Program-made: the position numbers and the translations under genes
Shown here: positions 32,051-41,153 of the stretch, one piece after another
Position numbering within the stretch: position 1 is the first letter of the stretch
How the letters are laid out: every line of letters starts with the position of its first letter
NCBI GenBank assembly: GCA_965213775.1
Contig: CBDCAC010000002.1
Span: 310,001 to 374,000 of the forward strand
Direction of reading: 5' to 3'
DNA: 64,000 bases
From: Lichenicoccus sp965213775
GTDB taxonomy: Bacteria; Pseudomonadota; Alphaproteobacteria; Acetobacterales; Acetobacteraceae
Notes under the pieces: generated by a model
What the model was told of the DNA's origin: nothing
The model's input: only the letters and a program-made list of their open reading frames with translations
Databases searched by the model: none

Positions 32051-32536
32051 ATGAAGATGAAGCTTATCGCAGCACTCGGCCTCCTCGCTCTGCTGGGCGC
32101 CTGCTCGGGCAAGGAGAACGCCAATACCGGCGCCGCCTCCGGCATGGGCGCCTCCGCCGCGCCGACCGGTGCCGCGGCACCCGGCAGCGAAGCCGACCTG
32201 GTCGCCAATGTCGGCGACCGGGTCTATTTCGCGCTGGCCGGGAACAGCCTCTCGTCCGACGCCCAGGCGACGCTGGACCGTCAGGCCGCCTGGCTCGCGC
32301 GCTATCCGCAGGCGACGATACAGCTCGCCGGCAACTGCGACGACCGCGGCACCGAGGAGTACAACATCGCGCTCGGCGAGCGCCGGGCGAACGCGGCGCG
32401 CGATTACCTGGTCGCCAAGGGCGTGGCCGCCGGCCGCATCTCGACCATCTCCTACGGCAAGGACCGGCCGACCGCGCTCGGCGACGACGAGCAGTCCTGG
32501 CAGCAGAACCGCAACGCCATCACCGCGGTGCGCTGA
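32051..32536 (+). CDS. pal: peptidoglycan-associated lipoprotein Pal
   Basis: The 161-residue lipoprotein has a type II signal with lipobox LLGAC and a short Ala/Gly/Thr linker. Its OmpA-like domain carries YFALAGNSLSSDAQATLDRQ, LAGNCDDRGTEEYNIALGER and KGVAAGRISTISYGKDRP, the canonical Pal signature. It anchors the outer membrane to peptidoglycan and is the load of the Tol motor. AGGAG precedes the ATG by 8 bases. Confidence 0.98.
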   Translation: MKMKLIAALGLLALLGACSGKENANTGAASGMGASAAPTGAAAPGSEADLVANVGDRVYFALAGNSLSSDAQATLDRQAAWLARYPQATIQLAGNCDDRGTEEYNIALGERRANAARDYLVAKGVAAGRISTISYGKDRPTALGDDEQSWQQNRNAITAVR

Positions 32537-32608
32537 TCCGCGACGCGGTGCCAGCCCCTTGACCGGACCGGCGTCGGCCACGAGAACCGGCTGAGCAGGG
32601 GGTAACGC

Positions 32609-33427
32609 ATGCGCGCGATCATCGGGACGATCGCGGCGGCGTTCGCCGTCGCGTCGCTGGCACCGCCGGCGCTGGCGCAGCTCGAGAGCCGCGAGGCGAT
32701 CTCGCTGCAGAACCAGATCCTGGAGCTGCGCCACCAGCTGCAGCAGCGCGGCCAGGGCGGGAGTGGGGGCGGCAGCGAGCCGGTCGCCCCGCCGATCGGC
32801 TCGAACGCGGCCGTGGATTCGCCGTCGTCCGGGGAGTTGACGCCGCAGCTGCTCGACCGCGTCTCGACGCTGGAGGGTCAGGTGCGCGACCTGCGCGGTC
32901 AGCTCGACCAGCTCAACAACCAGGTGCAGCAGCAGAATGCCGCCCTGTCCAAGCAGATCGGCGACCTGAGCTTCGCGCTCCAGCAGGGGCATCCGGCAGC
33001 GACGGGCGGCGCGCCGGCCGCCGTGCCGCAGGCGCCGCCGCGTCGCACCGCGGAACTGGCGCTGCAGCAGGGCAACGCGGCGCTGGCGCGACGGGACTAT
33101 GCGGGGGCGCAGAGCGACGCGCGCGAGGTGCTCGCGGGTGCGAAGGGGCCGCGGCAGACCGACGCGCAGTTCCTGCTGGCGCAGTCGCTCGGCGGGCAGC
33201 GCCAGTACCAGCAGGCGGCGACCGCCTACTACGATGTCTATAGCCGCGCGCCGCGCTCGCCGCGGGCGCCGGACGCGCTGCTCGGGGTCAGCGCGTCGCT
33301 GCTGGCGCTGGGCGACAGGAACGATGCCTGCCAGGCGCTGCAGAAGCTGCACGTCGAGTTTCCGGCACCACCGCCGCGCGTGCGCAGCGCATCGGCGAGC
33401 TTGCGCGGCCGGGCCGGCTGCCGCTGA
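32609..33427 (+). CDS. cpoB: Tol-Pal coordinator CpoB (YbgF)
   Basis: The 272-residue periplasmic protein has a signal peptide (ending ALAQ) and a trimerising coiled coil (two segments around SLQNQILELRHQLQQR and VSTLEGQVRDLRGQLDQL). C-terminal TPR repeats follow (ALQQGNAALARRDYAGAQ, FLLAQSLGGQRQYQQAATAY, DALLGVSASLLALGDRNDA). CpoB links Tol-Pal to septal peptidoglycan synthesis. It follows pal by 72 bases. The last ~20 residues before the stop are Arg/Ala-rich and end GCR. Confidence 0.92.
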   Translation: MRAIIGTIAAAFAVASLAPPALAQLESREAISLQNQILELRHQLQQRGQGGSGGGSEPVAPPIGSNAAVDSPSSGELTPQLLDRVSTLEGQVRDLRGQLDQLNNQVQQQNAALSKQIGDLSFALQQGHPAATGGAPAAVPQAPPRRTAELALQQGNAALARRDYAGAQSDAREVLAGAKGPRQTDAQFLLAQSLGGQRQYQQAATAYYDVYSRAPRSPRAPDALLGVSASLLALGDRNDACQALQKLHVEFPAPPPRVRSASASLRGRAGCR

Positions 33428-33474
33428 CGCCGCCGGCCTCGCAGCCGCTCGGCGAGTGCGAGTTCGACTCCCTG

Positions 33475-34711
33475 ATGCGCCCGCTCGGCCCGTGGGCGGG
33501 AGCCGAGCAGGTCGCGGTCGCGGTCTCCGGCGGCGCGGACTCGCTGTGCCTCGCAGTGCTGGCCGCGCGCTGGGGGATGGCGCGCGGCATCGGCGTGCTC
33601 GGCCTGATCGTCGATCACGGCCTGCGCCCGGAGGCGGCGGCCGAGGCAAGGCTGACCGCAGGCCGGCTCGGCTCGCGCGGCATCGCGTCGCGCATCCTCA
33701 CCCTGGACCGACTGCGGCCCGGCCCGTCGCTCGCCGAGCGCGCCCGCGCGGCCCGCTACGCGGTGCTGCGTGCCTGCTGCCGGGCGAGCGGCATCGTCGA
33801 CCTGCTGGTCGCGCATCACGCCGACGACCAGGCGGAGACGGTGCTGATGCGCGGCCGTGCCGGCAGCGGCGCGGACGGGCTGGCGGGCATGGCGAGCCTG
33901 TCGGAGACGGAGTCGCTGCGCCTGCTGCGGCCGCTGCTGGCGCAGCCCCCCGCCGCGGTTGCGCGCGACGCTGCGGAAGCTCGGGCTGGATTGGGTGGAA
34001 GACCCCTCCAACCGCGACGCGCGCGCGCTGCGCACCCGGCTGCGCCGCGAGCTCGCCGCGCCGGACGCGGCCGGCCTCGCGGCCACGCTGCTCGCGGCCG
34101 CGGCGCAAGCCGGCACGGCGCGCATGGCGCGCGACCTGGAGCAGGCCGGGGAGCTCGCCCTGACGACGACCCTCAGGCCGGAGGGCTTCGCGCTGCTGCC
34201 GCCCGGGCTGATCCCGCCGCGTGCGCTGGCGGCACTGATGCGCACGATCGGTGGTGCGAGCTACCCGCCGGCGATGCGCGGCGTGACGGCCCTGGTGCAG
34301 GATCCGAGGCCGGCGACGCTCGCCGGCACCCGCCTGATGCCGGCCGGGCGGCTCGGCCCGGGCTGGCTGCTGCTGCGCGAGGCCGCGCGCGCCGGGCCGC
34401 CCGTCCCCGCTGTGCCGGACGCGGTCTGGGACCGCCGGTTCCGGCTGCGTGGACCGGCCGCGGACCTGCCGCCCGGACTGACCATCGGCGCCCTGGGCCG
34501 CGACGCGGCGCGGCGCGGCGGCGGGCTGCCGGCGGCGGTGCGCGCGGTGATGCCGACGTTGCGCGATGCCGGCGGCGATCCGATACCGCCGATGGGCGCG
34601 CTCAGCTTCGAGCCGGTGGCGCCAGCGACGCAGCGGCCGGTTTTTTCGACATCGGCTTTCCATGGTAACGATTTCGAGATGTATAGCATCCACGATAGGG
34701 GTGTGCGGTGA
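33475..34711 (+). pseudogene. tilS: tRNA(Ile)-lysidine synthase TilS, frame interrupted
   Basis: The first part has the N-type ATP pyrophosphatase loop AVAVSGGADSLCLAVLAARW, then IVDHGLRPEAAAEARL and LLVAHHADDQAETVLMR. The frame breaks at a run of six C (33946-33951). The continuation of the family sequence (LRATLRKLGLDWVEDPSNRD and onwards) is read one base later and runs to the stop at 34711. With five C the two parts would join as LLAQPPPRLRATL. TilS converts a tRNA-Ile anticodon C34 to lysidine and is normally essential, so a sequencing error or recoding is more likely than true loss. The start is the ATG at 33475; the upstream in-frame sequence has no standard start. Confidence 0.85.
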
Positions 34712-34849
34712 TCGAAGGCATCCTATGTAGGTTCAAGCAACGGCGCCGCTGCTTCGATCCGCTTGGCTCAGCCGTCGATGTGCCGGCAGACGCGGTGCCG
34801 ACAAGCCTACGCTGAAGGGCCCCATGCGAGTGGGGGATCATAGGATACG

Positions 34850-36781
34850 ATGAGCAATTTCGGCAGGAACCTGGCGCTGTGGGTCATCATCGCGGTGATG
34901 CTCGTGCTGCTGTTCAACGTGTTTCAGCCGGGCAGCGGCCAGCACGCCTCGCAGCAACTCGCCTATTCGGACTTCGTCGGCGACGTGAATGCCGGGCGAG
35001 TGCGCTCGGTCGTCATCCAGCAGCACAACGTCAACGGCACGCTGACCGACGGCACCAGCTTCGAGACCTACCTGCCGGAAGATCCCAACCTGGTCTCGCG
35101 CCTGACCGAGAAGGGCGTGGAGGTGGTGGCCAAGCCGGAGGACAGCGACGTCAACCCGCTGCTGCGCTACCTGCTGCAGTGGCTGCCGATGCTGCTGCTG
35201 ATCGGCGCGTGGTTCTTCGTGATGCGGCAGATGCAGTCCGGCGGCGGACGCGCGATGGGCTTCGGCAAGTCGCGCGCGCGCATGCTGACCGAGAAGCAGG
35301 GCCGCATCACCTTCGACGACGTGGCCGGCATCGACGAGGCCAAGGGCGAGCTGCAGGAGGTCGTCGAGTTCCTCAAGGACCCGCAGAAGTTCCAGCGCCT
35401 GGGGGGCAAGATCCCCAAGGGCGTGCTGCTGATCGGACCTCCCGGCACCGGCAAGACGCTGCTGGCGCGCGCCATCGCCGGCGAGGCCAACGTGCCGTTC
35501 TTCACCATCTCGGGCTCCGACTTCGTCGAGATGTTCGTGGGCGTCGGCGCGTCGCGGGTGCGCGACATGTTCGAGCAGGGCAAGAAGTCCGCCCCCTGCA
35601 TCATCTTTATCGACGAGATCGACGCGGTCGGCCGCCATCGCGGCGCCGGCCTGGGCGGCGGCAACGACGAGCGCGAGCAGACGCTGAACCAGATGCTGGT
35701 CGAGATGGACGGCTTCGAGAGCAACGAGGGCGTGATCCTGATCGCGGCGACCAACCGTCCCGACGTGCTGGATCCGGCGCTGCTGCGTCCCGGCCGTTTC
35801 GACCGCCAGGTGGTGGTGCCGAACCCGGACGTGAACGGGCGCGAGAAGATCCTGCGCGTGCACATGCGCAAGGTGCCGCTGGCCAGCGACGTCGAGCCAA
35901 AGGTGATCGCGCGCGGCACCCCTGGCTTCTCCGGTGCAGACCTCGCCAACCTGGTCAACGAGGCGGCATTGCTGGCGGCGCGCCTCGGCAAGCGCACCGT
36001 GGCGATGCTCGAGTTCGAGAACGCCAAGGACAAAGTGATGATGGGTGCGGAGCGGCGCTCGCTGGTGATGAGCGAGGAGGAGAAGCGCCTCACCGCCTAT
36101 CACGAGGGCGGCCACGCGCTGTGCGCCCTGTACGAGCCGGAGAGCGATCCGCTGCACAAGGTCACCATCATCCCGCGCGGCCGTGCGCTCGGCGTGACCT
36201 TCAGCCTGCCCGAGAACGACCGCCTCTCCGAGAGCCGTGCCTACCTCAAGGCGATGCTGGTCAAGATCATGGGCGGCCGGGTGGCGGAGGAGATCATCCT
36301 CGGCCCGGAGAAGGTCACCGGCGGCGCCTCGGGCGACATCAAGCAGGCGACCAGGGTCGCGCGCATGATGGTGACCGAGCTGGGCATGAGCGACAAGCTC
36401 GGCATGATCGCCTACGGCGACAACAGCCAGGAGGTGTTCCTCGGCCACTCGGTGACGCAGAACAAGAACGTCTCCGAGACCACCGCGAGGGAGATCGAGG
36501 CCGAGGTCAAGGCGATGATCGACGCCGGCTACAACCGTGCCAAGGAGATCCTGGTCGAGCATATCGAGGAGCTGCACATGCTCGCCAACGGCCTGCTCGA
36601 GTACGAGACGCTGTCGGGTTCCGAGGTGCGTCAGATCCTGCGCGGCGAGAAGGTGACGCGCGCCGTGGTGGACGATCCGATGCCCGACAACCGCCGCGCC
36701 TCGGTGCCGAGCACCGGCGGCTTCCGTCCCGACCCGGCGCCTCCGTCAGGCGGCCTAGACCCCGCGCCGCAACCGACCTGA
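34850..36781 (+). CDS. ftsH: ATP-dependent zinc metalloprotease FtsH
   Basis: This 643-residue membrane-anchored AAA+ protease has two N-terminal helices flanking a periplasmic segment and an AAA domain. The AAA domain shows Walker A GPPGTGKTLLARA, the pore loop FVEMFVGVGASRV, Walker B CIIFIDEIDA, and SRH ATNRPDVLDPALLRPGRFDR. The M41 protease domain has HEGGH in place of the usual HEAGH; the zinc-binding HExxH is intact. It degrades misassembled membrane proteins and short-lived regulators. The gene starts 138 bases after tilS, and a half repeat follows its stop by 2 bases. Confidence 0.98.
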   Translation: MSNFGRNLALWVIIAVMLVLLFNVFQPGSGQHASQQLAYSDFVGDVNAGRVRSVVIQQHNVNGTLTDGTSFETYLPEDPNLVSRLTEKGVEVVAKPEDSDVNPLLRYLLQWLPMLLLIGAWFFVMRQMQSGGGRAMGFGKSRARMLTEKQGRITFDDVAGIDEAKGELQEVVEFLKDPQKFQRLGGKIPKGVLLIGPPGTGKTLLARAIAGEANVPFFTISGSDFVEMFVGVGASRVRDMFEQGKKSAPCIIFIDEIDAVGRHRGAGLGGGNDEREQTLNQMLVEMDGFESNEGVILIAATNRPDVLDPALLRPGRFDRQVVVPNPDVNGREKILRVHMRKVPLASDVEPKVIARGTPGFSGADLANLVNEAALLAARLGKRTVAMLEFENAKDKVMMGAERRSLVMSEEEKRLTAYHEGGHALCALYEPESDPLHKVTIIPRGRALGVTFSLPENDRLSESRAYLKAMLVKIMGGRVAEEIILGPEKVTGGASGDIKQATRVARMMVTELGMSDKLGMIAYGDNSQEVFLGHSVTQNKNVSETTAREIEAEVKAMIDAGYNRAKEILVEHIEELHMLANGLLEYETLSGSEVRQILRGEKVTRAVVDDPMPDNRRASVPSTGGFRPDPAPPSGGLDPAPQPT

Positions 36782-36783
36782 TC

Positions 36784-36831
36784 GGGGTCCGGGGCCGCCG
36801 GCCCCAGCGGGTCGAGGGCAGAGCCCTCGCC
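36784..36831 (+). repeat. half copy F of the dispersed palindromic element
   Basis: Right half only, in the plus direction: GGGGTCC, the hairpin GGGGCCGCCGGCCCC, the linker AGCGGGTCG, then AGGGCAGAGCCCTCGCC. It starts 2 bases after the ftsH stop and ends 4 bases before the GTG start of folP, so it would overlap the folP ribosome-binding region. Confidence 0.85.
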
Positions 36832-36835
36832 TGAA

Positions 36836-37834
36836 GTGCTAGAGCCGATAGGCCTCCTGTACGGCGAGCTAGCAAGCCAAGCCATAGCTCAAGGCCTCGC
36901 GTGCACCCTGCAGCGAGGCCCCGCCGCCTTCGCGCTGGTGCGTCTGCTGGATGAGCCCGGCCGACCGATCCGACCGGTCTGGCAGATCGATCCGGATCGA
37001 TTGCGTCTCCTGGCGTCCCCGCCCCCCGAGGCCGGGCTGCCATCCGGACCCCTGGTGATGGGTATCCTGAACGTGACGCCCGACAGCTTCAGCGACGGCG
37101 GCCTTCACCAGCGGCCCGACGCCGTGATCGCCGCCGGTCTGGGGATGATCCAGGCCGGTGCCGCGATCCTGGATCTCGGCGGCGAGAGCACCCGTCCCGG
37201 CGCGGTGCCGGTCGATCCCGATGAGGAGCAGGCGCGGATCCTGCCGGTGCTCGCCGGCTTGCGTGGCCAGGGTGCGACGATCTCGATCGACACCCGCAAC
37301 GCCTCCACCATGCGCGCAGCCCTGGACGCGGGTGCGGACCTGATCAACGACGTCTCCGCCCTGTCGCACGATCCGCGAGCGGCATCGCTGCTCGCCGCGC
37401 GCGACTGCCCGGTGGTGCTGATGCATATGCGCGGCACGCCGGCGACCATGACCGGGCTCGCGAGCTACGGGGATGTCGCCCTCGACGTGGTGCGGGAGCT
37501 GGAGCAGCGCATCGAGGTCGCGGTGTCGGCCGGCATCGCGCGCTCGCGTCTCCTGGTCGATCCCGGCATCGGGTTCGCCAAGACCGGGGCGCAGGGGCTG
37601 GAGCTGCTGCGGCGGCTGCCGATCCTGGCCAATCTCGGCTGCCGCCTGGTGCTCGGCACCTCGCGCAAGCGGTTCCTCGGCGAGGCTGCCGGCGTCGCCG
37701 AGGCCCGGATGCGCGATCCCGGCACCCTCGTCTCGAGCCTGCCCGGCCTCTCCTTGCCGGGTTGTGTCGTACGGGTTCACACTGTACCGGAGGTTGTGCA
37801 GGCGCTGCGGGTCTGGCAGGCGATGTATGGCTGA
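36836..37834 (+). CDS. folP: dihydropteroate synthase
   Basis: This 332-residue protein joins pterin pyrophosphate and p-aminobenzoate in folate synthesis. Standard motifs: MGILNVTPDSFSDGG, ILDLGGESTRPGA, ISIDTRNASTMRAAL, LINDVSAL, VVLMHMRGTPATM, LLVDPGIGFAKT and LGTSRKRFLG. The first ~70 residues are an extra N-terminal segment before the barrel. Near the C-terminus the usual RVHDV reads RVHTV, losing a conserved Asp. The preceding helix region (SSLPGLSLPGCVV) also departs from the common pattern. The start is a GTG that directly follows a half repeat; a later start may be used. Confidence 0.92.
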   Translation: MLEPIGLLYGELASQAIAQGLACTLQRGPAAFALVRLLDEPGRPIRPVWQIDPDRLRLLASPPPEAGLPSGPLVMGILNVTPDSFSDGGLHQRPDAVIAAGLGMIQAGAAILDLGGESTRPGAVPVDPDEEQARILPVLAGLRGQGATISIDTRNASTMRAALDAGADLINDVSALSHDPRAASLLAARDCPVVLMHMRGTPATMTGLASYGDVALDVVRELEQRIEVAVSAGIARSRLLVDPGIGFAKTGAQGLELLRRLPILANLGCRLVLGTSRKRFLGEAAGVAEARMRDPGTLVSSLPGLSLPGCVVRVHTVPEVVQALRVWQAMYG

Positions 37835-37873
37835 GCTAGGTATTGCGGCCAGCAGGCGGGCCTCGGAGCGGAG

Positions 37874-39232
37874 ATGACCACGACCAGAAGACTCTTCGGC
37901 ACCGACGGCATACGCGGCACCGCCAACACCGACCCGATGACGGTCGAGATCGCCCAGCGGCTGGGGCAGGCGGCGGGGTTGCGCTTCACCCGCGGCAACC
38001 ATCGCCACCGGATCGTCGTCGGCAAGGATACCCGCCTGTCGGGCTACATGATCGAGTGCGCGCTGGTGTCCGGGTTCCTCGCGTCGGGCATGGACGTGAC
38101 CCTGGTCGGGCCGCTGCCGACGCCGGCGATCGCCATGCTCACCCGCAGCCTGCGCGCCGACCTGGGCGTGATGATCTCCGCCTCGCACAACCCGTTCGAG
38201 GATAACGGCATCAAGCTGTTCGGCCCGGACGGCTTCAAGCTGTCGGACGAGGCGGAAGCCGAGATCGAGGCGCTGATGCGCACCGACCTGAGCGGCCGCC
38301 TGGCCGCACCTGAGGCGATCGGCCGCGCCTCGCGGCTGAACGACGCCGCGGGCCGCTACGTGGAGAGTGCGAAGTCGTCGTTCACCCGCGGCCGGCGCCT
38401 GGACGGGCTGCGCATCGTGATCGACTGCGCGCACGGTGCCGCCTACCGGGTGGCGCCCACGGCGCTGTGGGAGCTCGGGGCGGAAGTGGTGCAGATCGGC
38501 TGCACGCCCGACGGGCTGAACATCAATCGCGGCTGCGGCTCCACCAACCCGGCGGCGCTGAGTGCGGCGGTGCTGGAGCATCGCGCCGATCTCGGCATCG
38601 CGCTGGACGGCGACGCCGACCGGCTGGTGATCTCCGACGAGCGCGGCCGGCTGGTCGACGGCGACCAGATCCTCGCCCTGATCGCCGGCTCCTGGTGCGA
38701 CAGCGGCCGGCTGTCGGGCGGCGGCGTCGTGGCGACGGTGATGTCGAACATGGGTCTCGAGCGCCTGCTGGCGGCCAGGGGCCTGTCGCTGCAGCGCACC
38801 GCCGTCGGCGACCGCTACGTGGTCGAGCGCATGCGCGAGGTCGGCATGAATCTCGGCGGCGAGCAGTCCGGCCACATGGTGCTGTCCGACTTCGCCACCA
38901 CCGGCGACGGCCTGGTCGCGGCCCTGCAGGTGCTGTCGGTGCTGGTCGAGCGCGCGCGCCCGGCGAGCGAGGTCTGCCGCATGTTCGAGCCGTTCCCGCA
39001 GAAGCTGCGCAACGAGCGCTTCCGCGGCATCTCGCCGCTGCGCGACGCCGGCGTGATCGAGGCGCGCCGCTGGGCGGAGGACCTGCTCGGCAGCTCGGGC
39101 CGGCTGCTGCTGCGCGAGAGCGGCACCGAGCCGCTGGTCCGGGTGATGGCCGAGGCGGAGGACGCCGCACTGGTCGACCAGGTCATCGAGGGGCTGTGCA
39201 GCGCGATACGACGCGTCTCGCTGGCCGCCTGA
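37874..39232 (+). CDS. glmM: phosphoglucosamine mutase
   Basis: The 452-residue enzyme converts glucosamine-6-phosphate to glucosamine-1-phosphate for peptidoglycan and LPS. Visible: RRLFGTDGIRGTANTDPMT at the start, the phosphoserine loop GVMISASHNPFEDNGIK, the metal loop LDGDADRLVIS, GEQSGHMVLSDFATTGDG, and the phosphate-binding RESGTEPLVRVMAE. GGAG lies close upstream. Order folP-glmM is common in proteobacteria. thiD follows after 11 bases. Confidence 0.98.
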   Translation: MTTTRRLFGTDGIRGTANTDPMTVEIAQRLGQAAGLRFTRGNHRHRIVVGKDTRLSGYMIECALVSGFLASGMDVTLVGPLPTPAIAMLTRSLRADLGVMISASHNPFEDNGIKLFGPDGFKLSDEAEAEIEALMRTDLSGRLAAPEAIGRASRLNDAAGRYVESAKSSFTRGRRLDGLRIVIDCAHGAAYRVAPTALWELGAEVVQIGCTPDGLNINRGCGSTNPAALSAAVLEHRADLGIALDGDADRLVISDERGRLVDGDQILALIAGSWCDSGRLSGGGVVATVMSNMGLERLLAARGLSLQRTAVGDRYVVERMREVGMNLGGEQSGHMVLSDFATTGDGLVAALQVLSVLVERARPASEVCRMFEPFPQKLRNERFRGISPLRDAGVIEARRWAEDLLGSSGRLLLRESGTEPLVRVMAEAEDAALVDQVIEGLCSAIRRVSLAA

Positions 39233-39243
39233 GCGGGGCCGGG

Positions 39244-40062
39244 ATGGCGCGCGCCGCATCGGGTCGGGTCCTGGTCATCGCGGGCAGCGATTCCGGCGCC
39301 GGCGCCGGCGTGCAGGCCGACATCAAGACCGTCACCGCACTCGGCGGCTACGCGACCACGGCGATCACAGCGCTGACGGCGCAGGACACGCACGGGGTGC
39401 ACGGCGTGCTGCCGGTGCCGCCGGAGTTCGTGCGCCTGCAGATCGACTGCGTGCTCGACGATATCGGCGCCGACGCCTTCAAGACCGGCATGCTCGACCG
39501 GGCGGAGCTGATCACGGTGGTGGCGGAGCGCATCGCGAGCAGGCCCGACCTGCCGTTCGTGCTGGATCCGGTGATGGTGGCCAAGGGGGGTGCGAGGCTG
39601 ATGCAGCACGAGGCGCTCGGCAGCCTCAAGCGCAGCCTGCTGCCGCACGCGACCCTGCTGACCCCGAACCTGCCGGAGGCCGAGATCCTCGCCGGCTTCG
39701 CCATCCACGGCCTGGACGACATGCGACACGCCGCCGAGCAGCTGCTGACGCTGGGGGTGCCGGCGGTGCTGCTCAAGGGCGGCCATCTGCCCGGCGCGGA
39801 GGTGTTCGACCTGCTGGCGACGGAGCACGGGGTCGAGACGTTCCGCGACGCGCGGATCGACAGCCGGCACACCCACGGCACCGGATGCACGCTGGCGAGC
39901 GCGATCGCCACCGGGCTGGCGCAGGGGCTGGGCCTGCGCGACGCGGTGCTGCGCGCGCGCGTCTATCTGCGCCGCGCCATCCTCGAGGCGCCGGGCCTCG
40001 GCGGCGGCCACGGCCCGCTCAACCACGGCGTCACCCTGGACCGGACGCTGCTGGGATCGTGA
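39244..40062 (+). CDS. thiD: hydroxymethylpyrimidine/phosphomethylpyrimidine kinase
   Basis: The 272-residue ribokinase-fold enzyme phosphorylates HMP and HMP-P in thiamine synthesis. It has the N-terminal IAGSDSGAGAGVQADIKTVTALG, FKTGMLDRAELI, VLDPVMVAKGGARL, LLTPNLPEAEIL and the anion hole HTHGTGCTLASAIA with the catalytic Cys region. Length matches. The stop overlaps the next gene's GTG start (GTGA), suggesting coupling to the aspartic protease gene. Confidence 0.95.
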   Translation: MARAASGRVLVIAGSDSGAGAGVQADIKTVTALGGYATTAITALTAQDTHGVHGVLPVPPEFVRLQIDCVLDDIGADAFKTGMLDRAELITVVAERIASRPDLPFVLDPVMVAKGGARLMQHEALGSLKRSLLPHATLLTPNLPEAEILAGFAIHGLDDMRHAAEQLLTLGVPAVLLKGGHLPGAEVFDLLATEHGVETFRDARIDSRHTHGTGCTLASAIATGLAQGLGLRDAVLRARVYLRRAILEAPGLGGGHGPLNHGVTLDRTLLGS

Positions 40063-40991
40063 TCCGCCGGCTCCTGCTCGGGCTGCTGCCGGCGCTGATC
40101 CTGGCCGGCTGCGGCGGCGGTCCGACGGTGTGCCGCGTCGACCGGCTGGCCGACCTGCCGCTGCTCGCCGGCAGGAGGATCCCGGCGGTGGAGGCCAGCC
40201 TGGACGGCCGCAAGGTGGTGCTGTTCATCGATACCGGTGCGGCGATGTCGATCATCACCAGGAGCGCCGCCGACCGGTTCGGTCTCTATGGCGGCGGCGG
40301 CGGCGGCGGCGGCAGCGTCATGGTGCGCGGCATCGGCGGCACGGTGTTCGCGCCGGTCGCGACCATCCACCGCCTGGGCCTCGGCCGCGGCATCGCGCGC
40401 AACATCGCCATGCCGGTCGTGGGGGAGCTGGGCGGCCCGGTCCAGGGGATGCCGGTGCTCGGCCTGTTCGGCGCCGACTTCCTGTCGAACTACGACGTCG
40501 ATATCGACCTGCCCGGGCATCATTTCGCGATCTACGCGCTGCATGGCTGCGGCGATGCGATACGGCCGGTCGACGGACCCTATTTCGAGGTGCCGTTCCG
40601 GCTCGAGGCCACCAAGATCGAGCTCGACCTCAAGCTCAACGGCAAGCCGGTCGGCGCCTTCCTCGATACCGGCGCCAGCCACACGCTGATCACCCCGGAC
40701 GATGCGAGGCGAGCCGGGGTGACGCGGCAGGCGCTGTCGCGAGACCGCTCCGGACACGAAATCGGCATCGACGCCAGTCCCCTCGAGGCGCGGCTGCACC
40801 GCTTCGGCAGCCTTGAGATCGGCGCCGAGCGGATGAACAACTTCCCCTTCGTGGTCGCCGACGCCGATATCGACGAGATGATCCTGGGCGACGACTTCCT
40901 GCACTTCAACCGGGTCTGGATCTCCTACCCGCTGCAGCGACTGTTCATCCAGCCGGCGATGCACGACCCGATGGTGCACCAGGGGGAATGA
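40059..40991 (+). CDS. lipoprotein with two retropepsin-like aspartic protease domains
   Basis: This 310-residue protein starts with a type II signal (LLLGLLPALILAGC lipobox). It carries two copies of the aspartic protease active-site signature: LFIDTGAAMSIITRSAA near residue 55 and AFLDTGASHTLITPDDA near residue 205. Each is followed by a hydrophobic strand and a flap-like loop, with a second-half LGLFGADFLSNYD and LGDDFLHFN. Bacterial retropepsins usually have one domain and dimerise; here both halves of a pseudo-dimer are in one chain. It is probably anchored in the envelope. The substrate is unknown. It is translationally coupled to thiD. Confidence 0.8.
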   Translation: MIRRLLLGLLPALILAGCGGGPTVCRVDRLADLPLLAGRRIPAVEASLDGRKVVLFIDTGAAMSIITRSAADRFGLYGGGGGGGGSVMVRGIGGTVFAPVATIHRLGLGRGIARNIAMPVVGELGGPVQGMPVLGLFGADFLSNYDVDIDLPGHHFAIYALHGCGDAIRPVDGPYFEVPFRLEATKIELDLKLNGKPVGAFLDTGASHTLITPDDARRAGVTRQALSRDRSGHEIGIDASPLEARLHRFGSLEIGAERMNNFPFVVADADIDEMILGDDFLHFNRVWISYPLQRLFIQPAMHDPMVHQGE

Positions 40992-41027
40992 GCGCCGGCA
41001 TCGGCCGTTGGTCTCGAACCAAGAGTA

Positions 41028-41141
41028 GGCAAGGGGCTTTGCCCCTTGACCCATCAAAGGCAAGCCTTTGAAAACCGGACTTTAGAAGATGGGGCTTGGG
41101 GCCTGCGGCCCCAACGGGTCAAGGGCAGAGCCCTTGCCTTG
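41028..41141 (+). repeat. full copy G of the dispersed palindromic element
   Basis: Full copy in the plus direction between two convergent genes. It has all four hairpins: AAGGGGCTTTGCCCCTT, CAAAGGCAAGCCTTTG, TTGGGGCCTGCGGCCCCAA and AAGGGCAGAGCCCTT. It starts 36 bases after the protease stop and ends 12 bases before the ahpD stop. This is the best-preserved copy to use as the family reference. Confidence 0.92.
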
Positions 41142-41153
41142 CTTCCCCCGCCC

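Noticed and set aside
34712..34849. Heat-shock promoter upstream of ftsH
   Set aside because: No pair of sigma-32-like boxes with acceptable spacing was found in the 138-base gap; a distant CTTGGC and CCCCAT are about 50 bases apart.
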